Source of the DNA: Candidatus Galacturonatibacter soehngenii
Lineage (GTDB): Bacteria; Bacillota; Clostridia; Lachnospirales; Lachnospiraceae
Length of the DNA stretch: 64,000 nt
NCBI RefSeq assembly: GCF_008830185.1
Contig: NZ_WAGX01000004.1
Coordinates: forward strand, 969,780-1,033,779
Direction: 5' to 3'
The notes beneath the pieces are model-generated. The model was given only the letters and a program-made list of their open reading frames with translations, made no database searches and was not told the DNA's origin. Below are positions 55,101 to 64,000 of the stretch, one piece after another. The position numbers and the translations under genes were made by a program. Position 1 is the first letter of the stretch; every line of letters starts with the position of its first letter.

Positions 55101-56448
55101 AAACAACCTAGGGGCTGCTCGAATCCGTATTCGCTCACTTATTTCAGCGCTACGTGTTCGTGAGCAAAAAAAGTTTAATCGACAAGTTCACTCTTCTGCA
55201 TATAACCGTGTTGTTTTTACAGAGGAAATGAGAAAAAATTATACTATACTTTGCCCTCAGATGTCACCAATTCACTTTGAATTAGTAGAGCCTGCGTTGG
55301 TATCTTGTGGTTATAACATTAAAGTACTTGGAAATGACAATAAGTCATCTGTTGATGTAGGGCTTAAATATGTAAATAATGATGCCTGTTATCCATCTCT
55401 AATGGTTGTTGGACAGATTATGGATGCCATATTATCTGGTGAGTATGACCTTGAAAAGACCGCTGTTATTATCAGCCAAACAGGTGGTGGATGTCGAGCT
55501 TCCAATTACATTGGTTTCATCAGAAGAGCATTAGAGAAAGCCGGTTATCCTCAAATTCCTGTCATTTCGCTAAACCTAAGCGGTTTAGAAGGAAATCCTG
55601 GATTTAAGATTACATATGATATGGTAAAGAAAGGTGTATTTGCACTGATATTTGGCGATATCTTTATGCGTACTTTATATCATATGCGTCCATATGAAAA
55701 AGTTCCTGGCTCTGCAAACGAGCTACATCGTAAATGGGTGAAAACGTGTTCTGAATTTGTGTCAGGTAAAAATCCTTCTTACTTTAAATTCTTTCGTTTG
55801 TGCAAAGAGATTGTGAGAGATTTTGATAATCTACCAATTACAAATGAAGTGAAACCAAAGGTTGGAATTGTTGGTGAAATCCTTGTTAAGTTCTTACCAT
55901 CAGCCAATAATTATTTAGTTGAATTACTAGAAGCAGAAGGCGCGGAAGCGGTGGTACCTGACCTAATTGATTTCTTCTTATACTGCTTTAAAAATACAGA
56001 GTTTAAAGCAAACGAATTAGGTTTTAAAAAGTCAACCGCAATCAAAGGCCGCTTAGGAATAAAAGCAATTGAATTTCTTCGTGGCTCTGCATACCAGGCA
56101 TTAAAGAAAAGCAAAAACTTTACACCTCCATCAAACATTGATAAGCTTGCTGATATGGCAAAAGACTTCGTTTCCCTCGGAAATCAGACAGGTGAAGGAT
56201 GGTTTTTAACTGCTGAAATGCTAGAACTAATACATAGTGGAACCAATAATATCGTTTGTGCACAACCCTTTGCTTGTCTTCCAAATCATGTTGTTGGTAA
56301 GGGTGTAATCAAGGAACTAAGACATCAATATCCTCTTTCAAATATTGTTGCAATTGATTATGATCCAGGTGCTAGTGAAGTAAATCAGCTTAATCGTATT
56401 AAGCTTATGCTTTCCACTGCAAATAAAAATCTTTACACAAAAAATTAA
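52198..56448 (+). CDS. Fused 2-hydroxyacyl-CoA dehydratase activase (BcrAD/BadFG x2 + DUF2229)
   Basis: The 1416-residue protein has two ASKHA ATPase modules. The first runs from residue 8 ([15 protein letters not shown], cluster Cys128 in [13 protein letters not shown]); the second from about 322 ([30 protein letters not shown]). A Cys cluster near 608 (RCRACTNSC and GNRCERG) follows, then DUF2229 and a HgdB-like component-D region. Such activases hydrolyse ATP to inject an electron into 2-hydroxyacyl-CoA dehydratases, but no dehydratase genes are adjacent. Large fused forms are common in Lachnospiraceae and functionally uncharacterised. The ribosome binding site AGGAGG is 25 nt from the ATG, farther than normal. 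Confidence 0.9.
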   Translation: MKNQTLYPLGIDIGSTTVKIAILDEKNNILFSDYRRHFANIQETLASLLEEAYKQFGELTLTPVITGSGGLTLSKYLNIPFVQEVIAVSTALQDYAPQTDVAIELGGEDAKIIYFSGGSVEQRMNGICAGGTGSFIDQMASLIQTDAMGLNEYAKNYKAIYPIAARCGVFAKSDIQPLINEGATKEDLSASIFQAVVNQTISGLACGKPIRGHIAFLGGPLHFLSELREAFIRTLNLDEEHIIAPSHSHLFAAIGSAQTSKGDAVISLSDLKNKMKTSIKMEFEVERLEPLFSSEEEYAKFEARHNHHHVKTGDLESYKGKCFLGIDAGSTTTKVALIGEDGALLYSFYSSNNGSPLATAMKAIKEIYAKLPNEAQIAYSCSTGYGEALVKAALLLDEGEVETVSHYYAAAFFDPEVDCILDIGGQDMKCIRIKNQTVDSVQLNEACSAGCGSFIETFAKSLNFTVENFATTALFAKNPIDLGTRCTVFMNSKVKQAQKEGAGVDDISAGLAYSVIKNALFKVIKVSDPKELGKKIVVQGGTFYNDAVLRSFEKISKCEVVRPDIAGIMGAFGAALIARERYELTDTKESTMLSIDQINALEFDTKMSRCRACTNSCVLTINRFTGGRQYITGNRCERGIGKVKNKDNIPNLFEYKYERTFSYEPLPKEDAIRGTVGIPRVLNMYENYPFWFTFFHTLKFQVVLSPDSTRKIYELGIESIPSESECYPAKLAHGHIMWLIKHGVDFIFYPCIPYERNEFKEANNHYNCPIVTSYAENIKNNIDEIARGDINFKNPFLSFESKETIIPQLVKSLDAFNLSYDEIKQAVDLAWEELIRSREDIKRKGEETLKYLEETGRRGIVLAGRPYHIDPEINHGIPELINSYGIAVLTEDSISHLEPVERPLLVMDQWMYHSRLYGAANYIKTKENLDMIQLNSFGCGLDAVTTDEVSDILSKSDKIYTVLKIDEVNNLGAARIRIRSLISALRVREQKKFNRQVHSSAYNRVVFTEEMRKNYTILCPQMSPIHFELVEPALVSCGYNIKVLGNDNKSSVDVGLKYVNNDACYPSLMVVGQIMDAILSGEYDLEKTAVIISQTGGGCRASNYIGFIRRALEKAGYPQIPVISLNLSGLEGNPGFKITYDMVKKGVFALIFGDIFMRTLYHMRPYEKVPGSANELHRKWVKTCSEFVSGKNPSYFKFFRLCKEIVRDFDNLPITNEVKPKVGIVGEILVKFLPSANNYLVELLEAEGAEAVVPDLIDFFLYCFKNTEFKANELGFKKSTAIKGRLGIKAIEFLRGSAYQALKKSKNFTPPSNIDKLADMAKDFVSLGNQTGEGWFLTAEMLELIHSGTNNIVCAQPFACLPNHVVGKGVIKELRHQYPLSNIVAIDYDPGASEVNQLNRIKLMLSTANKNLYTKN

Positions 56449-56491
56449 TGTTCCTAAAATTCTCAAACCATTATCTTTTTATAGATTAAAT

Positions 56492-56526
56492 AAAGCTAGA
56501 TTTCTAATGAATGGAAATCTAGCTTT
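56492..56526. terminator. Bidirectional terminator between the activase and ung
   Basis: AAAGCTAGATTT (56492-56503) pairs perfectly with AAATCTAGCTTT (56515-56526). It serves the plus-strand activase gene and the convergent ung gene. Confidence 0.85.
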
Positions 56527-56535
56527 GTTTATGTA

Positions 56536-57210
56536 TTATATATTTTCAATTTGCCAATCAATTGGCTCTAATTCCCTTGCCTGTAAAAATGCGTTCGTCT
56601 TACTAAAATGTTTACATCCAAAAAATCCTCGATAAGAAGATAAAGGACTTGGATGAGGCGCCTCCAAAATAAGATGATTGGGGTTGTTTAGCATTACCTT
56701 TTTACTTTGTGCAGGCTTTCCCCACAACAAATATACGATGGGGCGATCTTGTTCATTTAGGATACGAATTGCCGCATCTGTAAATTCCTCCCATCCAATC
56801 CCACGATGAGAATTAGCCTGATGTGCCCTTACTGTAAGTACCGTATTTAGCAATAACACACCCTGTTTTGCCCATTTCACTAAATATCCATTGTTTGGTA
56901 CATAACAGCCCAAATCCTCTTGCAGCTCCTTATAAATATTTACTAAGGAAGGAGGTATATCCACCTCTGGCTTAACTGAGAAGCAGACCCCATGAGCCTG
57001 TCCATTATCATGATAAGGGTCTTGTCCTAGTATAACAACCTTTACCTTACTAAGAGGGGTTAGATGAAATGCGTTAAATATATCATCTGCTGGTGGAAAT
57101 ATCAGTCTTGTATTATATTCCTCCACAACCTTTTTATGCAAATTCTTGTAATACTCCTTGCCAAATTCTTCTTTTAATGGTTCCAACCAATCATTTGTAA
57201 TCGGTGGCAT
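56536..57210 (-). CDS. ung: Uracil-DNA glycosylase
   Basis: The 224-residue family 1 UDG has the water-activating motif GQDPYHDNGQAHGVCFSV (catalytic Asp in QDPYH) and the minor-groove loop HPSPLSSYRGFFGCKHF. It removes uracil from DNA to start base-excision repair. Length is standard. It is a single gene convergent with the activase; hisF lies 22 nt upstream and may be co-transcribed with it. Confidence 0.96.
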   Translation of the reverse strand: MPPITNDWLEPLKEEFGKEYYKNLHKKVVEEYNTRLIFPPADDIFNAFHLTPLSKVKVVILGQDPYHDNGQAHGVCFSVKPEVDIPPSLVNIYKELQEDLGCYVPNNGYLVKWAKQGVLLLNTVLTVRAHQANSHRGIGWEEFTDAAIRILNEQDRPIVYLLWGKPAQSKKVMLNNPNHLILEAPHPSPLSSYRGFFGCKHFSKTNAFLQARELEPIDWQIENI

Positions 57211-57232
57211 ATTATCACCTCTCTTGCTTTAA

Positions 57233-57994
57233 TTATAGCCTTACTGGAACATTTTTGTCCCTTAAGTATTGTTTTACCTGATTAATCTCTAATTCTTTAT
57301 AATGAAATAAGGAAGCCGCTAAAGCAGCATCCGCTTTCCCTGTTGTTAATGCTTCATGAAAATGTTCCATTGTTCCAGCTCCTCCTGATGCGATGACTGG
57401 TATCGACACCTTTTGTGCGATCAACTGAGTTAGTTCAATATCATATCCTGCTTTTGTCCCATCGCAATCCATACTGGTCAGTAATATCTCACCAGCTCCT
57501 AGCCTATCTACTTGCATTGCCCATTCTATTGCATCAATTCCAACATCAAGCCTTCCACCATTTTTATAAATATTCCATCCAGATCCATCTTCTCTTTTTC
57601 TGGCATCTATTGCAACCACAACACATTGACTTCCAAACTTGTCCGCCGCTTCACGAATCAAATTGGGATTGTTTATTGCTGATGAATTAATGGAAACCTT
57701 ATCTGCACCTTCTCTAAGAATCGCTTTAAAGTCCTCAACGCTTCGAATCCCTCCACCGACTGTGAATGGAATAAAAACCTTCTTAGCAACCTTTCTAACC
57801 ATATCTATCACGGTATTTCTTGCATCGGATGTAGCCGTAATATCAAGAAATACTAATTCATCTGCTCCTGCTTTATCATAAGCTGCTGCTATTTCAACCG
57901 GATCACCTGCATCCTGTAAATTTACAAAATTAACGCCCTTAACTACCCTTGCATTACACACATCCAAACAAGGAATGATTCGTTTTGTATGCAT
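57233..57994 (-). CDS. hisF: Imidazole glycerol phosphate synthase cyclase subunit
   Basis: The 253-residue (beta/alpha)8 barrel has the HisF features [19 protein letters not shown] (catalytic Asp11), [25 protein letters not shown] and [13 protein letters not shown] (Asp). It makes IGP and AICAR from PRFAR with ammonia from HisH. Its ATG directly follows the hisH stop (TAGATG), so the subunits are coupled. The rest of the his pathway is not in the window. Confidence 0.96.
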   Translation of the reverse strand: MHTKRIIPCLDVCNARVVKGVNFVNLQDAGDPVEIAAAYDKAGADELVFLDITATSDARNTVIDMVRKVAKKVFIPFTVGGGIRSVEDFKAILREGADKVSINSSAINNPNLIREAADKFGSQCVVVAIDARKREDGSGWNIYKNGGRLDVGIDAIEWAMQVDRLGAGEILLTSMDCDGTKAGYDIELTQLIAQKVSIPVIASGGAGTMEHFHEALTTGKADAALAASLFHYKELEINQVKQYLRDKNVPVRL

Positions 57995-58615
57995 CTATTT
58001 TTCCTCCTTATTTAGTTTTGCGAAATTCTCAAGTATTTTCAAACCAATCTTACTACTCTTTTCTGGATGGAATTGGCACGCAAACACATTTTCTTGTTCT
58101 ACCGATGCATGAATCGTCGTGCTATATTCTGTAGTTGCAGTTACAATCCTGTCATCCATTGCCTTTAGATAGTAGGAATGTACAAAATATACATAGGATT
58201 CGTTCTCAATTCCTTTAAACAATTTCCCTTGATTCATAAGGGTTAGGGAATTCCATCCAATATGAGGAATTTTTAAACCTGCTTGCTCTGGTATTCTAAG
58301 AATTTCTCCCTTTAACACCCCTAATCCTTCTTCACCCGTACTCTCATCACTTCGTTCAAACAATAATTGAAGTCCTAGGCAGATTCCAAGAAAAGGTTTA
58401 TTACTTTCCACTATTTCATAAATCACCTTATCTAGTTCAAACTTTCTCAAATTACTCATAGCATCGCCAAATGCACCTACTCCAGGTAAAATTACTTTAT
58501 CCGCACCAAGTAGTATTTTTGCATCGCGAGAAACAACTACCTCTTCTCCTAAAAAATTTAAGGCTTTTTCTACGCTTTTTAAGTTACCAGCATCATAGTC
58601 AATTATTCCTATCAT
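57995..58615 (-). CDS. hisH: Imidazole glycerol phosphate synthase glutaminase subunit
   Basis: The 206-residue class I glutamine amidotransferase has GIIDYDAGNLKSVEKAL at the N-terminus. The catalytic Cys lies in FLGICLGLQLLFE and the His-Glu pair in CQFHPEKSSKIG. It supplies ammonia to HisF. The start is ATG 58613-58615 with GGAGG 5 nt upstream; the GTG four codons earlier is part of that site. It is first of the hisH-hisF pair. Confidence 0.95.
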   Translation of the reverse strand: MIGIIDYDAGNLKSVEKALNFLGEEVVVSRDAKILLGADKVILPGVGAFGDAMSNLRKFELDKVIYEIVESNKPFLGICLGLQLLFERSDESTGEEGLGVLKGEILRIPEQAGLKIPHIGWNSLTLMNQGKLFKGIENESYVYFVHSYYLKAMDDRIVTATTEYSTTIHASVEQENVFACQFHPEKSSKIGLKILENFAKLNKEEK

Positions 58616-58730
58616 TTTAACCTCCACAATCCTATGAGTGATTATACAATATTTTTATTAATTATACTTATTATAAAACACTCTCTCTAAAAATCCTATA
58701 TTTTTCTTGCTTTTTTTTAAGTACTAACGT

Positions 58731-58762
58731 AAAACAAAGCAGATGGACATCTGCTTTGTTTT
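58731..58762. terminator. Terminator after the repeat membrane protein gene
   Basis: AAAACAAAGCAGAT pairs perfectly with ATCTGCTTTGTTTT around GGAC, just after the stop codon. Both strands have T-rich sequence in the stem end. Confidence 0.8.
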
Positions 58763-58772
58763 ATAAATGATT

Positions 58773-60479
58773 TTAGTGGTTATTTGTAATGTTCTTTATT
58801 TGTACAGAATATGACGTAGCATCTTCAGCTAAATTTATCGTTCTTGCCATTTCTAACGATACATTATACTTTTCAGTTAGTTCTTTCTCGATTTGGCCTA
58901 ATATACGGTCATAAAAAGCATCTGCTCCATATTGCTGTGCTCTAGCATAATGTTCGTCATACTTTGATACACCTTTTAATAACGCACTAAGCGCCTCTTG
59001 GTTTAACCCAATTCTTTCATAGGTATAAAAGGAATCCAGTTGATTTTTTAAAAACATAATCGTTTGTAATTTATTATAAAAGGTCAAATCCTTTTTCTGA
59101 ATCTCTAATCCTTCTAGTTCATAATAGGCCTTTGTATATTCTTCTCTTTCATAATAACCTTTTGCAGTAGAAATACTAATACTATAAGGAATCAGATTGG
59201 AACCAGATATAATTAGGATGACAATTGAAATACACAAAACAAATATAGCTATTACCTGGCCTTTATGTAAAGGTACTGAAGGTTCTTCAATAATTTCTGG
59301 TTTTTTTACCTTTGGCTTCTTCGGTTTTTTTTCTTTCTTAGCTTTCTTTTCCTTTGGAGGCTTAACCTTTTTTTCTTTTTTCTTTTTTTCTTTAGCCGTT
59401 ATCTCTTCTAGGGGTTGGTCATTTGACGATTCTTCATTGTTTTTAAATAGTTTTGCAAACAAACCAGGCTTTTTGTCATTCTTCAAACTTTTTGTTTCTT
59501 GTGCTTTCGCATCTTTGTCCTTTGCAAGCTCTGCTTCTGTCTCATCAACACTTAAAAAGACTTCTTCCCCTGAAAGATCCTCTTCACCTAATAACTTCAT
59601 CAAATCGTCATCAAAAAGACTTTGTTCAGCAAAATCTTCTGATTGACTCGAAACCTCAATTGAGTCTTGTGATTCACCTAACACGGCAAATATGTCTTCT
59701 TCATTTGATTCATTAGACTCTTCCTCTACTCTATCCGTAGCACCTTCTTCTACCTCTGTATCAAGGCTTCCCAATATATCATCAATACTGTTTAATAAGG
59801 TATCACTTTCCTTTTCAAGCTCAACTGTTTCATTATTAATATCCTCTTCGTCTTTTATAGAAATATCACTTTCAACAGTCTCACCTTCATTCACAGATAT
59901 GTCCTCTAACAATTCTTCCTCTTGATTATCTGCAAATACATCTATCAATCCTTCTTCTTCCTTGGTATCTGTAATTACATCTTCTAATACTTCTTCATCC
60001 GTATTTACAAATACATCTACCAATCCTTCTTCCTTCGTATCTGCAATTACATCTTCTAATACTTCGTCTTCATTCGTATCTGCAAATACATCTACCAACC
60101 CTTCTTCTTCCTCAGTATCTGCAAATATATCTACCAACCCTTCTTCCTCAGCATCTGCGAATACGTCTTCCATTCCTTCTTCTTCCGTATCTGCGAATAC
60201 ATCTATAAGTGCTTCTTCTTCCGTATCTGCAAATACATCTTCCATTCCTTCTTCTTCCGTATCTGCAAATACATCTATAAGTGCTTCTTCTTTCGTATCT
60301 GCAAATACATCTTCCATTCCTTCTTCAGAATCTGTAAATTCATCTTTTAACGCATCTGCTTTCTCACTAGTTAATGCATCTGCCAACATTTCTTCTTCTT
60401 TTTTCTCTGTTTTTTTGCTCTCTTCTTTTCCATCCACAATAGAATTTAATAGATTATTTAAGTAATCTTCTTGTCCCAT
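58773..60479 (-). CDS. Acidic tandem-repeat protein with lysine-rich stretch and one membrane helix
   Basis: From ATG 60477-60479 (GGAGG 7 nt upstream) the product is 568 residues. Residues about 50-205 hold some twelve copies of a 12-13-residue acidic repeat (DVFADTEEEGLV and variants). More acidic sequence follows to about 330, then a lysine-rich stretch (KEKKKKEKKVKPPKEKKAKK and on). Next comes a single membrane helix (VIAIFVLCISIVILIISGSN) and a 130-residue outer domain, helical and perhaps TPR-like (YYEREEYTKAYYELEGLEI). The cytoplasmic part is thus strongly acidic, then basic at the membrane. I do not recognise a family. It may be a scaffold at the membrane. Confidence 0.7.
   Translation of the reverse strand: MGQEDYLNNLLNSIVDGKEESKKTEKKEEEMLADALTSEKADALKDEFTDSEEGMEDVFADTKEEALIDVFADTEEEGMEDVFADTEEEALIDVFADTEEEGMEDVFADAEEEGLVDIFADTEEEEGLVDVFADTNEDEVLEDVIADTKEEGLVDVFVNTDEEVLEDVITDTKEEEGLIDVFADNQEEELLEDISVNEGETVESDISIKDEEDINNETVELEKESDTLLNSIDDILGSLDTEVEEGATDRVEEESNESNEEDIFAVLGESQDSIEVSSQSEDFAEQSLFDDDLMKLLGEEDLSGEEVFLSVDETEAELAKDKDAKAQETKSLKNDKKPGLFAKLFKNNEESSNDQPLEEITAKEKKKKEKKVKPPKEKKAKKEKKPKKPKVKKPEIIEEPSVPLHKGQVIAIFVLCISIVILIISGSNLIPYSISISTAKGYYEREEYTKAYYELEGLEIQKKDLTFYNKLQTIMFLKNQLDSFYTYERIGLNQEALSALLKGVSKYDEHYARAQQYGADAFYDRILGQIEKELTEKYNVSLEMARTINLAEDATSYSVQIKNITNNH
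59910..60320. repeat. Tandem 36/39-nt repeats inside the acidic membrane protein gene
   Basis: The DNA repeats TCTGCAAATACATCT with variable filler every 36 to 39 nt. From about 60175 to 60320 alternate units (filler TCCATTCCTTC, then ATAAGTGCTTC) form 72-nt pairs that are almost identical, a recent duplication. Repeat divergence increases toward 59910. Confidence 0.85.
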
Positions 60480-60519
60480 ATATCTTCCTCCGCTCAATAT
60501 AACAAGTTAATACCCTATA

Positions 60520-61323
60520 TTATCTTAATAAAAAAGCTTTCGCACTCTCTTTTACTGTAATAGCCTTATTTGCTAACTCACTACTAACTTGGTTAAATTT
60601 TTCATTTATTCTAATAAAATGAGCTTTATTATTAATAAATGCAATCTTTTCGAAAGGCCATCGAATCACAGTTGGATACTTAAAGTTAACTCCTAATTCA
60701 AGAACACATAGCTCTTGATTCAGTGTTAGTGAAGTCCATTCTGTATATCTCTTCCATTGTTCTAGATATCCTTCTTCACAGTAATTACTATTTTGAACGC
60801 TGTTATATACTAGATTTTCGCCGCATTGAATACATCTAGGTTGTTTAATATCTCTTAGCTTAACTTGTTTATCACAAATCAAAGCTATTATTTCTTTATC
60901 AATTTCATCAGCGTCTACTACCTTATTATTGCAATTGTTGCAACATTGATATTGATTATGTCTACCACATGGATATACAATTTTCTCATGATTAAATCCA
61001 ACTTTCTCAAGTAATCCATCTGTATTCATATTTACTATAAAGTAATCTTTATCTTGAATTATATTGAACAACTCTCGATAGGCTTGTCCTGTTTGTAAAT
61101 GATCAATACCAATCTCAGAATGGATATAATAATTTTTTATTGTTTCTATCATCCAGTCAACTTTGTCATCTTCTAACTCTTTTTCTTTTTTTTCTTTAAA
61201 AATCTGATATACATTACTGGATTGATAGGAGATATCTTTATTCGAAAACTCTTCTCCAATTCCGATTAATATCTTTTTTGATTCTTTTATCCGATTAACT
61301 ATATCTTCTTTTGATGCTGACAT
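60520..61323 (-). CDS. Divergent Sir2-family protein
   Basis: The 267-residue protein keeps the sirtuin outline: ILIGIGEEFSNKD in place of GAGxS, YFIVNMNTDGLLEKVG in place of QNxDxLHxxAG, and GRHNQYQCCNNCN with CIQCGENL as a Zn site. A late Rossmann strand (CVLELGVNFKYPTVIRWPFE) follows. Two NAD-site motifs are degraded, so it may be a pseudo-sirtuin or act on a different substrate. It has an AAAAGGA site before the ATG. It lies between the repeat membrane protein gene (same strand, 40 nt) and cheV. Confidence 0.75.
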   Translation of the reverse strand: MSASKEDIVNRIKESKKILIGIGEEFSNKDISYQSSNVYQIFKEKKEKELEDDKVDWMIETIKNYYIHSEIGIDHLQTGQAYRELFNIIQDKDYFIVNMNTDGLLEKVGFNHEKIVYPCGRHNQYQCCNNCNNKVVDADEIDKEIIALICDKQVKLRDIKQPRCIQCGENLVYNSVQNSNYCEEGYLEQWKRYTEWTSLTLNQELCVLELGVNFKYPTVIRWPFEKIAFINNKAHFIRINEKFNQVSSELANKAITVKESAKAFLLR

Positions 61324-61355
61324 ACTTTTTTCCTTTTCTTATTACTATTCTTACC

Positions 61356-61396
61356 AAAAAAAGTTCTTATCGTTTTCACTTCTGATAAGAACTTTT
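61356..61396 (-). terminator. Terminator after cheV
   Basis: AAAAGTTCTTATC (61359-61371) pairs perfectly with GATAAGAACTTTT (61384-61396). T7 follows on the minus strand. Confidence 0.85.
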
Positions 61397-61402
61397 CTAG
61401 CT

Positions 61403-62302
61403 CTATTTTGCTAACAGTTTATCAATTTCTGAAACTAAATTACCTATTTCTGGCTTAGAAAGCTGTGCATCTGCACCTAACTGTTCGCCTTTTCTTCGCA
61501 TTTCTTCATTAACAAGTGATGAGAAGATAACGACTGGAAGTCTTGATAATTTTTCATCTGTCTTAATTAATTTGGTTAATCTATGTCCATCCATAATTGG
61601 CATTTCAATGTCTGTAATAACACATTTTACTTTTTTATCTAACGTTCCTTCTCTTTTAAATTGCGATAGTTTATCCCACGCCTCTTGTCCATTATCTGTT
61701 ACAATTAAATTATTATATCCTGATTTCTTCAATGAATCTGTAATTAATTTACAAAGAAGGGGAGAATCTTCTGAAATGAGTATTGGAGAATCATTTCTTT
61801 GCCTTTCACCTAATGCATCAATATCTGAAATCTTAAGACCTGTTTCAGGACTTATATCTGTAACAATCTTTTCAAAGTCTAATATAATAATTAGCTTATC
61901 CTCTATTTTAATAATACCGGTTGATACACCATTTCCAGCTGTATTAATCGTCTGGTCTGGTTTTATTATATCTGCCCATGATATTCTGTGAATTCCTAGC
62001 ACTGAATCCACATGGAATGCAATATTTAATTTATTAAAATTGGTTATAATAAATAATCCTTCGTCATCTGCATTACTATTTATACCAATTGCCTTTTTTA
62101 GATTAATAACAGAAATCATAGTATCTCTTGGCATAAACACACCTTCGATACAAGGATGCGCATTTGGAACCGGAGTTACTTTTTGAAACGTTAAAATTTC
62201 TCTGATTTTGGCAACATTAATTCCATAATGATTACCTCCAAGAGTAAATTCTAATACCTCTAATTCATTTGTACCATTCTCTAGTAGTATATTTGTATCC
62301 AT
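61403..62302 (-). CDS. cheV: Chemotaxis protein CheV (CheW domain + receiver)
   Basis: The 299-residue protein has an N-terminal CheW domain (residues about 12-155: ELEVLEFTLGGNHYGINVAK, then CIEGVFMPRDTMISVINLKK). A C-terminal receiver (about 172-299) has the acid pocket LISEDSPLL, phospho-acceptor Asp in CVITDIEMPIMDG, and the lysine of QLSKPEIG. CheV couples receptors to the CheA kinase and helps adaptation. No other chemotaxis genes are adjacent, but it implies motility. Confidence 0.95.
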   Translation of the reverse strand: MDTNILLENGTNELEVLEFTLGGNHYGINVAKIREILTFQKVTPVPNAHPCIEGVFMPRDTMISVINLKKAIGINSNADDEGLFIITNFNKLNIAFHVDSVLGIHRISWADIIKPDQTINTAGNGVSTGIIKIEDKLIIILDFEKIVTDISPETGLKISDIDALGERQRNDSPILISEDSPLLCKLITDSLKKSGYNNLIVTDNGQEAWDKLSQFKREGTLDKKVKCVITDIEMPIMDGHRLTKLIKTDEKLSRLPVVIFSSLVNEEMRRKGEQLGADAQLSKPEIGNLVSEIDKLLAK

Positions 62303-62511
62303 ATCTCTACCTTCCTCTCTTTGTAACTTTCCAAAAACTCATATTTGTCTTATTATAGCATAAAAAAGCGAAAAGATATATCCGATTTTATAAACAATTT
62401 ATAAAATATAATTTAATCTTTCTGCTAATTATGAGATTTGATTCCCCAAAAAACTGGTAACGTATTTCATAAAAAAAATCTAAAAATTATATTGAGATAC
62501 AGATGATATAA

Positions 62512-62545
62512 CAAAAATAGACATTCTTATTTTATTAAGAATGTC
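62512..62545 (-). terminator. rRNA operon terminator
   Basis: GACATTCTTA (62520-62529) pairs perfectly with TAAGAATGTC (62536-62545). TATTTTTG follows on the minus strand, 112 nt after the 23S 3' end. Between 62303 and 62512 I see only AT-rich sequence upstream of cheV. Confidence 0.8.
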
Positions 62546-62657
62546 CGCTTCTATCTATTAAATATAAATTACTATATTAACATACCTTCAAAACTGCACA
62601 TGAAATTCGAATAATGTATGACGACTCCCTTAACAAGCTCTCACCTGCTAAGCTCTT

Positions 62658-64000
<1,343 letters not shown>

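Noticed and set aside
59197..60465. Serine/threonine-rich plus-strand frames opposite the acidic repeat gene.
   Set aside because: They are the antisense reading of GAA/GAT-rich codons; no start signals.
62546..62657. Possible 5S rRNA or tRNA after 23S.
   Set aside because: No 5S core or tRNA arm is visible; the segment reads as the usual spacer before the rRNA terminator.

Overview
The window is AT-rich Firmicutes DNA. It encodes spore genes (cotJABC and a GerA/SpoVAF-type germination protein), a chemotaxis protein (CheV), the oxygen-sensitive ribonucleotide reductase NrdD/NrdG, an FMN-type enoyl reductase FabK, a large fused 2-hydroxyacyl-CoA dehydratase activase, and a pectin/rhamnogalacturonan uptake locus. 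Together these point to an anaerobic, spore-forming, probably motile, plant-polysaccharide-using Lachnospiraceae (Lachnoclostridium/Clostridium phytofermentans-like). Species is inference from gene content. Most genes lie on the minus strand.

Layout. 1-2.4 kb: fatty-acid synthesis operon acpP-fabK-fabD-fabG (fabG cut by the window edge). 2.5-8.3 kb: a PadR regulator with a membrane partner, small zinc-ribbon and disordered proteins, a DUF1292 protein and a UvrD-type helicase. 8.4-12.8 kb: NiaR repressor, a GntR-ABC transporter operon, a YitT protein. 12.9-19.4 kb: gltX, a PdaA-like lipoprotein deacetylase, and a GDPD-VanZ-MATE membrane operon. 19.6-25.5 kb: cotJABC on the plus strand, a CBS/ACT protein, DegV, a germination protein and fabH. 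25.6-31.1 kb: a type I-B (Tneap/Cst) CRISPR effector cassette cas6-cas8-cas7-cas5 with no cas3, cas4, cas1 or cas2. It is bracketed by two short, degenerate repeat clusters in the same orientation. 31.4-38.6 kb: a basic hypothetical protein, a secreted PepSY-like protein with a two-component system whose kinase is frameshifted, dut, nrdG and nrdD. 38.8-47.1 kb: LacI regulator, sugar isomerase, GH28 pectinase, two ABC permeases, GH105 hydrolase and a solute-binding lipoprotein. 47.3-52 kb: a cNMP-binding protein, pyruvate kinase, a rhomboid-like protein, CorA, a LysM protein. 52.2-62.3 kb: the fused activase, ung, hisF-hisH, a tandem-repeat membrane protein, a divergent sirtuin, cheV. 62.66 kb to the end: the 3' part of a 23S rRNA gene on the minus strand, with no 5S gene after it.

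Two regulatory themes are directly visible. First, near-identical palindromes of the FabT type (TTTGAT-N-ATCAAA) sit at the acpP promoter, before fabD and at the promoter of the detached fabH. Both strong promoters have TTGACA-17-TATACT, so the split fatty-acid genes look like one regulon. Second, several regulators have inverted repeats over their own -10 boxes (PadR, GntR). The most unusual region is the CRISPR locus. As it stands it could make a DNA-binding complex but has no nuclease/helicase and no adaptation genes. The Cas6 also seems to lack the usual catalytic histidine. It is either decaying, dependent on genes elsewhere in the genome, or used for binding only.
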